From Thermithiobacillus plumbiphilus (GTDB lineage Bacteria > Pseudomonadota > Gammaproteobacteria > Acidithiobacillales > Thermithiobacillaceae), in NCBI RefSeq assembly GCF_038070005.1, contig NZ_JBBPCO010000003.1, forward strand, positions 186,001 to 250,000: a stretch of DNA of 64,000 nt. The letters are read 5' to 3'. The position numbers and the translations under genes are program-made. Numbering within the stretch: position 1 is the stretch's first letter; the number at the start of each line of letters is the position of its first letter. The notes below the pieces were generated by a model, which saw only the letters and a list, made by a program, of their open reading frames with translations, was not told where the DNA came from and did not search any database. Shown here piece after piece: positions 56,000-63,296 of this stretch.

Positions 56000-56446
56000 A
56001 TGAACACACAAATACAGGATCTGACTACGGGAACAGATCTGGAGCATCTCCTGGAAGCGGTGCGCGACACGCTCAGTGATGAGATGATCGTGCGCTTGGC
56101 GGGCACCCTGAGCGGCAGCCTGGATCTGCTCGATCGACTGAACCGCAGCGGCGTGTTGGACGCCCTTCCCGTCCTGGAACGGCTGATCGGCAGCGGCGAT
56201 CTGGAACGACTGCAGCGACTCCTGCCGCGCATGCTGGATCTGATGGAAGGCTTGGACCGGGAACTGCTGGACGGCTTGAGCCGGAGCCTCGTGCAAGCGC
56301 GGCAGGAAAGTGCAGAGGCCCCGGCGGCTCTCGGTGGCGTGGGCGGTTTCTGGGCTATTCTGCGCGAGCCAGAAAACCAGGAGACCATCCGCTTCTTCCT
56401 GAATTTCGGAAAGCATTTTAGAAATTCTGGAACGGAGCCAGATTAG
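56000..56446 (+). CDS. DUF1641 domain protein
   Basis: 148 residues, helical, soluble (LLEAVRDTLSDEMIVRLAGT; C-terminal GGFWAILREPENQETIRFFL). DUF1641 proteins usually pair with SQR-like flavoproteins or formate dehydrogenases, but their role is unknown. It follows the SQR-like gene by 12 bases, with AGGAGG before the ATG. Confidence 0.9.
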   Translation: MNTQIQDLTTGTDLEHLLEAVRDTLSDEMIVRLAGTLSGSLDLLDRLNRSGVLDALPVLERLIGSGDLERLQRLLPRMLDLMEGLDRELLDGLSRSLVQARQESAEAPAALGGVGGFWAILREPENQETIRFFLNFGKHFRNSGTEPD

Positions 56447-56558
56447 GGCGCAGATACGGGAGTCACCAGCAAGACACTGGAAGCGGCGGCAACTCAAGCT
56501 GCCCGACGGACTCTGATCTATTATGGCGAAAAGACGCATCCTGAAACCTGGAGGGCAG

Positions 56559-56928
56559 ATGCCAAAATATTCACGCTTGATCGCTGCATGCACAGTCGTG
56601 CTGCTGGCGGGCTGCGGCAAGGCCGATGATACCCCAGCAGCCGCCAAAGCCTTGGGCAGCAAGCCCGTGGAAAGCCCCAGAGCCGTCAGCGCCGAGATTC
56701 ATCACGGTACCGGCACGGTCAACCGCATCGACACATGAATACCGGCAAGGTCAATCTCACCCATGCACCCATCCCGAGCCTCGGCTGGTCGGCCATGACC
56801 ATGAACTTCCAGACCAAGAACAAAGCGGAGTTGAGCAATGTCAAGGTGGGACAAAAAGTAAACTTCGAGCTGATCAAGGGTGCTGATGGGCAGTATCTGA
56901 TTACCCGCATCAGCCCGGCCAAATCCTG
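56559..56928 (+). pseudogene. CusF-like lipoprotein, frameshifted copy 2
   Basis: The gene begins with a lipoprotein signal (LLAGC) and enters the CusF domain (HHGTGTVNRID), where two extra bases near 56733-56734 shift the frame and give an immediate stop at 56736-56738. The second frame continues the domain to 56928 with the metal ligands intact (THAPIPSLGW, SAMTMNF). Compared with the intact gene at 53198-53566, the last 225 bases are nearly identical. An ATG at 56735 could start a leaderless 64-residue product without export signal. Confidence 0.88.
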
Positions 56929-56963
56929 AATCCGGACAACTGCATCGAGGATGAAACCAGACC

Positions 56964-57860
56964 GTGAGCGACCCTCTGTTAACAGTACTTGGAATCGCAA
57001 TCATCGCAGTGGGATTGAACGACGTCTTCCACACCCTGCTTCATCCAAGCGGGAGAGGAATGCTGAGTCATCGGGTTTTCAGCGCAATGTGGTGGGCATC
57101 AAAACGTCTGCATCACAGGTTTGGTTACATTGCAGGACCTATGAGCATGGTTCTGGTAATCGCACTTTGGGCGATTCTGCAAGTTCTGGGATGGGCCCTG
57201 ATTTACTACCCCCACATGCCGGAAGGATTCACTTACTCACCAGGCCTGGATCCGTCAAAGTACAATGATTTCGCCGAAGCCTTGTATGTTTCCCTTGTGA
57301 CGCTGACAACCCTAGGTTATGGCGACGTCGTTGCGGCGGATAAGTGGGTCCGGCTTTTCTCCCCAGCCGAGGCACTTATCGGGTTCTCCCTGTTGACCGC
57401 AGCCCTTTCCTGGTTTTCACAGATGTACCCAATACAGGCCCGTCGCCGCACGCTTGCCCTGAAGCTGCGTGCCCTGGAAGATGCTCGCTACGCCAGCTGC
57501 CTCGATGAGCTTGAGGCAGCCACGGTAAGCCGGAGTCTCGATTCTCTGGCCGAGGACTTCATCCGGATCCGCATCGATCTGACCCAAAATGCGGAGCTCT
57601 ACTATTTCCGCGAAAGCGATCCCCAGATATCCCTGGCCACCTCCGTCCACTATGCACTGGAGCTCAGCAGTACGGCACTACGATCAAGCAGAACGGATGT
57701 CCAGCGCAGTGGCATTCTGCTCTCATCCGCACTTGACAGGCTCGGTGCGTACATGCGGGACAACTTCCCTATAAGCGGCAAATCCACAAAGGAGATATTC
57801 GAAGCCGTCAGCACCGATCACGGCTATACCTTGCACTCCAGCCCTGAAAAACCCTTCTGA
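56964..57860 (+). CDS. Two-transmembrane potassium channel-like protein
   Basis: 298 residues. Hydrophobic helices (about 1-20 and 55-80) precede a pore loop with selectivity filter TLTTLGYGDVV and the pore-lining helix (AEALIGFSLLTAALSWF). The C-terminal 140 residues are soluble, without an RCK/TrkA-N motif. The start is GTG at 56964. It lies between two broken cusF copies, so it may have arrived with the rearrangement that duplicated them. A role in membrane potential or osmotic balance is inference. Confidence 0.9.
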   Translation: MSDPLLTVLGIAIIAVGLNDVFHTLLHPSGRGMLSHRVFSAMWWASKRLHHRFGYIAGPMSMVLVIALWAILQVLGWALIYYPHMPEGFTYSPGLDPSKYNDFAEALYVSLVTLTTLGYGDVVAADKWVRLFSPAEALIGFSLLTAALSWFSQMYPIQARRRTLALKLRALEDARYASCLDELEAATVSRSLDSLAEDFIRIRIDLTQNAELYYFRESDPQISLATSVHYALELSSTALRSSRTDVQRSGILLSSALDRLGAYMRDNFPISGKSTKEIFEAVSTDHGYTLHSSPEKPF

Positions 57861-57906
57861 GCCGAGGGTCGCAAGGACCTGCTTTGAGCCCGTATGCAAA
57901 CCTGCT

Positions 57907-58110
57907 CGACATGAACACCGGAAAGATCCACATCACCCACGGCCCATCCCGAGCCTCGGCTGGTCGGCCATGACCATGGACTTCCAGACCAAGCACAAGG
58001 CGGAACTCCAGGGTCTGGAACCGCCTCAGAAAGTTACCTTTGATTTAATCAAAGGTAATAACGGACAGTATCTGATCACCCGCTTGGCACCTGCGAAGCA
58101 AGTGACTTGC
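57907..58110 (+). pseudogene. CusF-like remnant, copy 3
   Basis: Similarity to the intact cusF starts at the middle of the domain (ATG at 57911, MNTGKI-like) and runs to about 58095. The signal peptide and first strand are missing, and one base is lost near 57940, before the segment for PSLGWSAMTM. The second frame has no stop at the usual place and reads on into the Met-rich gene at 58147. It is more diverged from copies 1 and 2 than they are from each other. Confidence 0.82.
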
Positions 58111-58146
58111 CAGCTTCATTTCTTATCACAATCAAGGAGGCAGAAA

Positions 58147-58569
58147 ATGTCAAAATTAATTTCCTGGAAAAGAATCGCGCTCCTGGCCGGACTTTCCATC
58201 ATCCCTGCCGCTCAGGCAGCGGACAACAATCACGAAATGTCGGGCTCGACTGGAAAGTCAGGCAACATGTCAGGGATGAATATGGACCAGCATTTGCGAC
58301 AGATGCAGGATAACATGATCAAAATGCATGAATTCATGCATCAGATCGAGAATGCCAAAACACCGCAAGAAAAAGAGCGTCTGAAAGCTGAGCAACGTGA
58401 AGTGATGCGTAAAAACATGATGGGCATGAAGCAGATGAAATCCGGGATGGAAGGCATGGGCGGAATGGGCAACATGCAGGGACAGAGTAATATGGAGCCC
58501 GGCAAATCGATGAATTCAGCGTCTCCGAAAAATAGCGGGGATATGGGCGGCATGCAAATGGGCCATTGA
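58147..58569 (+). CDS. Met-rich periplasmic protein, copy 2
   Basis: 140 residues with a signal peptide (LISWKRIALLAGLSIIPAAQA). The helix MQDNMIKMHEFMHQIENAK and the Met/Gly tail (GMEGMGGMGNMQGQSN; ending GGMQMGH) make it a paralogue of the protein at 53598-54068. Like it, it follows a cusF copy, so a two-gene unit was probably duplicated. AAGGAGG before the ATG at 58147 shows independent translation despite the open frame upstream. A Cu(I)-binding role is inferred. Confidence 0.85.
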   Translation: MSKLISWKRIALLAGLSIIPAAQAADNNHEMSGSTGKSGNMSGMNMDQHLRQMQDNMIKMHEFMHQIENAKTPQEKERLKAEQREVMRKNMMGMKQMKSGMEGMGGMGNMQGQSNMEPGKSMNSASPKNSGDMGGMQMGH

Positions 58570-58576
58570 ACAAGGT

Positions 58577-58608
58577 GGGCCACGGGTTGCAATTCCGTGG
58601 CCCTTTTT
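58577..58608 (+). terminator. Rho-independent terminator at the end of the copper block
   Basis: A 9-bp stem (58577-58585 with 58595-58603), 9-base loop and TTTTT follow the second Met-rich gene by seven bases. It closes the long rightward copper/sulfur block ahead of the convergent cytochrome b gene. Confidence 0.93.
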
Positions 58609-58644
58609 CCAAGTTTTGCAATGCTCCTTCTGGCACGATTTACC

Positions 58645-59352
58645 TCAAGGTTTGCGCGCCGTCCTCGTAGCTGCATCCGCACCAGCACTTGCTGAATCAT
58701 TCATCTGTCGGGTTTCAGCCTCCGTAAATGCCTTATGGCCATGAATCATGGCGGAAACCATGTTGTGCCGCCCCTTTATTTCATGCATGACGACCATCAG
58801 AATGTGAATGACAGCGAACCCCAACAGCAGGTAAAACCCCCAGTCGTGCCAGTTCATCAATACCGAGTTCATGCGTTCGTCATCTGACATGCGCGACAAA
58901 ATCAAGCCTAGCGTGACTTGCGCGGCAGCAATGCCGTAAAAGGCCAGATATGCCGGAGCGGCGAAGGCATTATGTCCACGATAGGGCTCGACAGGCCGAC
59001 GAAATCCACTCAAATAACACGATAGAGTTTGTCGCCAGACCCGACGCTGCCTGGCCGTGAGCGGCAAAAGATCGCGCCAGCGCGCTTCAGCGGGGCCCGC
59101 GAACAGCCATACAAGACGCAATGCAAGCCCAGCCGCAAGCGCATAACCGGTATAAATGTGCACCAGATCGAAACTCTCCATGAGCTGATCGCTCATGCTG
59201 TCGCCCAAAATCAGCAGGATCGATCCAGAGATGAACTGCGCCAAAAGCGTAAACGCAATCCACCAATGGAGCAGGCGAAGCAAGGGATCCCATACGGGAT
59301 AAAGGCGGTAATGCAGGTCTTTCTCTGCTGCTTTCACAATGGCTCTCCTCAA
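58645..59352 (-). CDS. Membrane b-type cytochrome (b561 / Ni-Fe-hydrogenase cytochrome b family)
   Basis: 235 residues with four or five membrane helices. Candidate heme-ligand histidines lie in LLRLLHWWIAF, VHIYTGYALA, NWHDWGFYLLLG and VIHILMVVMHEIKGRHN. The topology is that of hydrogenase/formate dehydrogenase cytochrome b or cyt b561 proteins that pass electrons to or from quinones. It stands alone, transcribed leftward; a dedicated dehydrogenase partner is not in the window. Confidence 0.9.
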   Translation of the reverse strand: MRRAIVKAAEKDLHYRLYPVWDPLLRLLHWWIAFTLLAQFISGSILLILGDSMSDQLMESFDLVHIYTGYALAAGLALRLVWLFAGPAEARWRDLLPLTARQRRVWRQTLSCYLSGFRRPVEPYRGHNAFAAPAYLAFYGIAAAQVTLGLILSRMSDDERMNSVLMNWHDWGFYLLLGFAVIHILMVVMHEIKGRHNMVSAMIHGHKAFTEAETRQMNDSASAGADAATRTARKP

Positions 59353-59512
59353 ACATCAACCACCAACATTAGCTACCGGCATGACCACACAAAGAACATG
59401 TTGTCGTGCCAGTTGGAAACCTGTTCCGGGACACATCGGTGCCCGATGCGCGTGTGTCTGATTACGGAACAAGAAGGGAAGTTTTTCGCAGGCACGCCTG
59501 CCTGACACAATT

Positions 59513-59959
59513 TTAAATCAAAAGCCGAAGCTGGAGGGTGGCTGCTTGAGGATACCGGGGAGGCTTGGCAAGGGATGCAAGAACGTGAAATTGGATACTG
59601 GATAGAGGCACTGTCAGACCGGTGACGACAGGCAACCAAATTGGCAGATGCTCCCCGCTTTCCACCTGGAAGCTTTCCTGAGCCAGATCTGGGGTAGCAC
59701 AAAGAAGGCAGAGGTCATTCTTGCGGCAATTGTCAATACGAGATTTATCAGCATCACCAGTATGCATCGAAACACACGCGTTGCCAGATGGTGTCATCCG
59801 GTGCATGGAAGGCAGGCTGGTGGAAGCAAAGCAGGCTGGTTTGGAGAACTCGCTGGCAAGCGCCTTACAGGGCAAGTAGACGGACATGAGGACAAAAAGA
59901 GTCCACCACCCTAAAAAATAGGGCGCAAACCGGCGTTGTTGCTTATGTGAGCATTTCAT
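59513..59959 (-). CDS. Small exported Cys-containing protein, unknown
   Basis: 148 residues with an N-terminal hydrophobic signal (FLGWWTLFVLMSVYLPCKALA). A cysteine cluster CRKNDLCLLC lies in the middle, and a second hydrophobic segment is near the end (LPVVTGLTVPLSSIQFHVLA), finishing LRLLI. Size, exported nature, Cys-x-x-Cys and hydrophobic end resemble DUF2946-like or CzcI-like proteins near metal genes; it could be a relative of the protein before cusC. The start at 59959 is chosen because it opens the signal peptide; the frame is open further upstream. Confidence 0.55.
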   Translation of the reverse strand: MKCSHKQQRRFAPYFLGWWTLFVLMSVYLPCKALASEFSKPACFASTSLPSMHRMTPSGNACVSMHTGDADKSRIDNCRKNDLCLLCATPDLAQESFQVESGEHLPIWLPVVTGLTVPLSSIQFHVLASLAKPPRYPQAATLQLRLLI

Positions 59960-60306
59960 TCCGGTGATGATTAAAAATAACAGAAGCCATGTCAAGCATC
60001 CGCTAACAGTGCGCGTGCGGCACAAGATCCTGGGCGGCCTGGCACCAGCCGATCTGCAGAGCAGCTGGCCAGAAAGTCGGCTACATTGGCAGAATGACTC
60101 CAAACCAGGATGCTACTAAAGAGGGGGCGGTCGACAAATTTCTCGCTTGATGGCCATGGAGATCGCCATGCTGCATTACTCGGCTACGAACAGAGAAAGC
60201 GGGACCTTGAGTGATCCCGCTTGGCGCCATGCGGAGCAGAACCCGGCTGTAGAGATGCTGTTGATTACATTCGGCCGGGGTGCTCCGCCATCGGCAGTGC
60301 TTGAGG
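59960..60306. other. Intergenic region, 347 bp, no supported gene
   Basis: No convincing coding frame. It includes the upstream region of the leftward exported-protein gene and a hairpin at 60197-60222. Confidence 0.5.
60197..60222 (-). terminator. Possible terminator of the zinc-ribbon gene
   Basis: An 8-bp stem (60197-60204 with 60215-60222) with a 10-base loop lies 84 bases after the small leftward gene. Read leftward it is followed by a short pyrimidine run (TCTCTG), so the terminator call is weak. Confidence 0.4.
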
Positions 60307-60465
60307 TCAGTCTTTCTTCTCCATGCCACTCCCGCAGCAGGGGCATTTGGGCGCCTGCCCACCACCCTGATTAGCGGAAGCGTCTTCCCGGGGCTCTTCC
60401 GTGACACGCATACCGCAACCGCACTTACCACACCGGTACTCTTCGTTTTTCTTGCAGCATCCCAT
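60307..60465 (-). CDS. 52-residue Cys-rich zinc-ribbon-like protein
   Basis: This short gene reads MGCCKKNEEYRCGKCGCGM, a polar linker, then KCPCCGSGMEKKD. It has ten cysteines: a CC pair near the start, then CGKCGC and CPCCGSGM. The two CxxC-type knuckles spaced by about 25 residues form a zinc ribbon or rubredoxin-like metal site. AAGGAG six bases before the ATG supports translation. The family is not named by me; a metal storage or DNA/protein-binding role is possible. Confidence 0.78.
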   Translation of the reverse strand: MGCCKKNEEYRCGKCGCGMRVTEEPREDASANQGGGQAPKCPCCGSGMEKKD

Positions 60466-60739
60466 ATTTTTCTCCTTGCCAAGACCAGAACAATGTGGAA
60501 GAAACTTTGCATTTACCCTCTACATTATTGCGAGGGAACACCAATTAGAAGCCCCCCAGCCGCCATAAAGTTCCCTGGAGATACGGATTCCAAGCAATTC
60601 AGGGCAAGGGCATGGTATGCGGAGCGGTATTGATACGTGCGTCCGTAGCAACCGACATGAAATACAACATCCGACAAAATACACTCACCGCGGCAGGAGA
60701 ATTACCCGTACTCTGTAACCAAAATCAAGGAGAACACCC
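60466..60739. other. Upstream region of the complex I-like operon
   Basis: 274 bases between the divergent zinc-ribbon gene and nuoA. It is more AT-rich than its surroundings and must hold both promoters; a TACACT -10-like element is near 60681, but no clear -35 is seen. No coding frame is supported. AAGGAG lies seven bases before the nuoA start. Confidence 0.45.
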
Positions 60740-61093
60740 ATGTCGGCATATCAGCAGGTGCTGCTTTTCGCATTGGCCGGGTTGCTGACCGCACTCGTGC
60801 TCCTTGGAATCGGGCGTTATGTGAACGCCCGGCTCAATACCGAGCCGGCTAGGCGCCCTTTTGAATCCGGCGAAGCACCGCAAGTGCACGCCTGGAGTCG
60901 CTTCCATGTGCGTTTTCTCAATTACGCCCTGATTTTCCTGCTGTTCGACATGGAAATGGTGTTCATGTATCCCTGGGCCGTGGTCTTTCTGGACGAGGGC
61001 TGGAAGGCATTCACAGAAATGGGCATGTTCATCACCATCCTGGTGCTGGGCATTCTGTATGCCTGGCGCGAGCGCGCCTTCGATTGGGATTGA
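60740..61093 (+). CDS. nuoA: NADH-quinone oxidoreductase subunit A
   Basis: 117 residues with three membrane helices. The subunit A signature is clear: RRPFESGEAP in the loop, then RFLNYALIFLLFDMEMVFMYPWA, where the conserved acidic pair FDME lies. It borders the quinone site in complex I. It starts the operon with an AAGGAG site, and its stop overlaps the next ATG by one base (TGATG). Confidence 0.95.
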   Translation: MSAYQQVLLFALAGLLTALVLLGIGRYVNARLNTEPARRPFESGEAPQVHAWSRFHVRFLNYALIFLLFDMEMVFMYPWAVVFLDEGWKAFTEMGMFITILVLGILYAWRERAFDWD

Positions 61094-62334
61094 TGCACGT
61101 GGCGCTCCGGCGAGGACTACAGCACTTTGCCTTTGGCCACCCGACTGCCTTTCCTGTGCTGGGCTGGGGCGGTAGCGCGCTCTGGCATCAGTTGCGCGCC
61201 GGGGACCGCATCCAGGCGGCACCGGCGCCGCGCAATGCCGACCTTTTGGTCCTGGCCGGCGAGATCCCGGCGAGCTGGCAGGCGAATGTAATCGCCCTGT
61301 TCGAAACCTTGGCCCTGCCCCGCCTGATACTGTGGCTGCAGCCGCCCTGGCCCTGCACGCCGATCAGTGGCCTGCCGGTAGGGGTCAGTGTCGCGCCCGA
61401 GGCCATTATGCAGATCGACTGGACTGAACTTGTGGAACAGTTGCTGGCCCCCGGCAACCCGGCCAATGCGCCGCTACTGGCGGATGAGCCCCCAGCACCC
61501 TGGCGCGGGATCGGCCCGCATGGGCAGGGCGGCAAGGGGATGATGGGAGGCGTACCCTACGGCCGGCCCATGGCGATGAACGCCGACGATCCAGACGGAT
61601 TGATGCTGGACGATGTACCGACTTATCTCGGGCCGCATTTTCCCGGCCTGCCCAGTGGACTTTGCCTGGAGCTGCGAGTGCAGGGCGACCGTATCCGGGA
61701 ATGCGTGGCTGCGCGAAACAGCTTCCCGCATGGCGCAGCGCCGCAGGGAAATGCACCGGCGCCGGCAAGCGTGGCAGCCTGTGAAAATGAACGGCTGCGC
61801 GGCCACTTGCGTTGGATGGCGGATTTCCTGGAGCTCGCCGGTCTGGCGGCCTTGGGTGCGCGGGCGCGGCGCCTGGCTGAGCGGCCGGAGCGCCGGGCCG
61901 TGCAGCGTCTGATCGCGCAGGCGGAATGGGGTGGCTTGCTGCGCCGCCGTTGCCGGGGGCTGGGGGTGATCACGCAGGAAGAAGCCTTGCATGCGGGCCT
62001 GCCGGATTCAGCCGCCAAGGCCAGCGGCGTGGATCATGACAGCAGGCGCAGTGAGCCCGCCTATCAGGCCTTGGGTTTCGAAGTGCACACCGAAACGCAG
62101 GGTGACACTTGGGCGCGCTGGCGGGTGCGGGCACGGGAGTGCCGACAATCACTGGACCTGATCGAGCGCGCTGCTGATATGCGCCTGCCGGCTGCGGCGC
62201 AATCCGGTCTCCCGGCCAATGCGCCCAGCCCCGCCACACTCGAACTCCTGCGCCATAAACTCGCCAGCCTGGAGTGGTCACAAGCGGTGCTGTTCGTGGC
62301 CAGTCTCGGTCTGGACATGGGGGCCGAACAATGA
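61093..62334 (+). CDS. Fused NuoB/NuoD-like subunit of a divergent complex I-like enzyme, lacking Fe-S ligands
   Basis: 413 residues in the place where nuoB, C and D normally stand. Residues 35-115 resemble NuoB (RNADLLVLAGEIPASWQANV, LPRLILWLQPPWP), but the four cluster-N2 cysteines are absent. Residues 137-165 form a Gly-rich linker (GQGGKGMMGGVPYGRPMAM). Residues 178-200 resemble the NuoD start (YLGPHFPGLPSGLCLELRVQGD). Residues 305-360 match the NuoD C-terminal part (SGVDHDSRRSEPAYQALGF, RVRARECRQSLDLIERA). The quinone-site motifs THG and GYLHTGFE of NuoD are missing. It overlaps nuoH by four bases. It cannot pass electrons as NuoB does, unless through another subunit. Confidence 0.78.
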   Translation: MHVALRRGLQHFAFGHPTAFPVLGWGGSALWHQLRAGDRIQAAPAPRNADLLVLAGEIPASWQANVIALFETLALPRLILWLQPPWPCTPISGLPVGVSVAPEAIMQIDWTELVEQLLAPGNPANAPLLADEPPAPWRGIGPHGQGGKGMMGGVPYGRPMAMNADDPDGLMLDDVPTYLGPHFPGLPSGLCLELRVQGDRIRECVAARNSFPHGAAPQGNAPAPASVAACENERLRGHLRWMADFLELAGLAALGARARRLAERPERRAVQRLIAQAEWGGLLRRRCRGLGVITQEEALHAGLPDSAAKASGVDHDSRRSEPAYQALGFEVHTETQGDTWARWRVRARECRQSLDLIERAADMRLPAAAQSGLPANAPSPATLELLRHKLASLEWSQAVLFVASLGLDMGAEQ

Positions 62335-63296
62335 GCCCCGTGGCGCACGCCAGCGTCTGGTGGGCCGCGCCAGCGGCGTTGTTGCTGGTACTGGCCGGAA
62401 TCGCGTTGCTGGCCATGCTGGATGCCGCCCTGCGGGCCCGGCTGGCAGGTCAGGGCTGGCAGAGCGGAATTTTGGCAGGGCCCCTGCGGCAAGCATTTCG
62501 CAGCATTTTCAAGGAGTTCCGTCCTACCGAGCACCCCGACCTCGCCCTCTGGCTGACCGCGCCGGTGCTGCTGCTGAGTGCGGTCATGGCGGCACTGGTG
62601 GTCATGCCACTGTCGCCAGGCTGGATCGGTGCCGATCTGCGGGTCGGTATCGTCTTTTTTACCGCGCAGTTCACCCTGGTGGCGGCGGCGGTCTACCTGG
62701 CGGGCTGGGGGCCTAACAGCAAGTATCCGCTGATCGCCGGCTACCGCTTCATCGGGTTGATGCTGGCTTATGAGATGCCTTGGGCCATCACCATCATTGC
62801 CGTGTCACTGCCGGCCGGCTCGCTGCAAGTGGGCGCCATCGTCGCGGCACAGAGCCATCTATGGAATATTGTCCTGCAACCGCTGGGCTTTCTGCTGTAC
62901 CTGATCTGCGCGCTAGGCATCGCCTTCTGGGGACCTTTGAACGTGGTGTCCAGCAGCGACCTGGCCGGGGGCGTCGACGTCGAGCTGTCCGGCGCCCCCC
63001 TGCTGGTCTGGCAGCTCGGGCACTACGGCCTGCTCCTGGCTGTGAGCGCCTTCGCCGTGCCGCTGTTTCTGGGCGGTTCGGCGGGATACTGGCTGCCTGG
63101 CCCGCTCTGGACCGTGCTAAAGACCTTGCTGATTGCCACGCTCCTGCTCTGGATCAGCCATCGCCTGCCCCGCATCGCGCTGGAACAGTTCATGAAATGG
63201 GCCTGGATCCTGTTGATCCCCCTGGCCCTGCTCAACATCTTTCTGGTCGGCGGCATACTGCTGATCTGGCCCGGCCTGCGTGGGGTGGCACCATGA
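62331..63296 (+). CDS. nuoH: NuoH-like membrane subunit, divergent
   Basis: 321 residues with eight or nine membrane helices. NuoH-like features are FKEFRPTEHPDLALWL-type start of the amphipathic region and KYPLIAGYRFIGLMLAYEMP. The loop that in NuoH contains the acidic PEAExE motif at the quinone channel is NVVSSSDLAGGVDVELSG here (204-221), so several key glutamates are gone. It overlaps the upstream and downstream genes by four bases each. Confidence 0.88.
   Translation: MSPVAHASVWWAAPAALLLVLAGIALLAMLDAALRARLAGQGWQSGILAGPLRQAFRSIFKEFRPTEHPDLALWLTAPVLLLSAVMAALVVMPLSPGWIGADLRVGIVFFTAQFTLVAAAVYLAGWGPNSKYPLIAGYRFIGLMLAYEMPWAITIIAVSLPAGSLQVGAIVAAQSHLWNIVLQPLGFLLYLICALGIAFWGPLNVVSSSDLAGGVDVELSGAPLLVWQLGHYGLLLAVSAFAVPLFLGGSAGYWLPGPLWTVLKTLLIATLLLWISHRLPRIALEQFMKWAWILLIPLALLNIFLVGGILLIWPGLRGVAP

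Noticed and set aside
59398-59505. A 35-codon frame with four cysteines (CQLETCSGTHRCPMRVC)
   Set aside because: The Cys pattern is attractive, but there is no ribosome binding site and it lies between the 3' and 5' ends of leftward genes; not enough support.
60081-60512. A 143-codon leftward frame covering the zinc-ribbon gene
   Set aside because: It overlaps the 52-residue gene in another frame, which has the better start signal and a meaningful Cys pattern.
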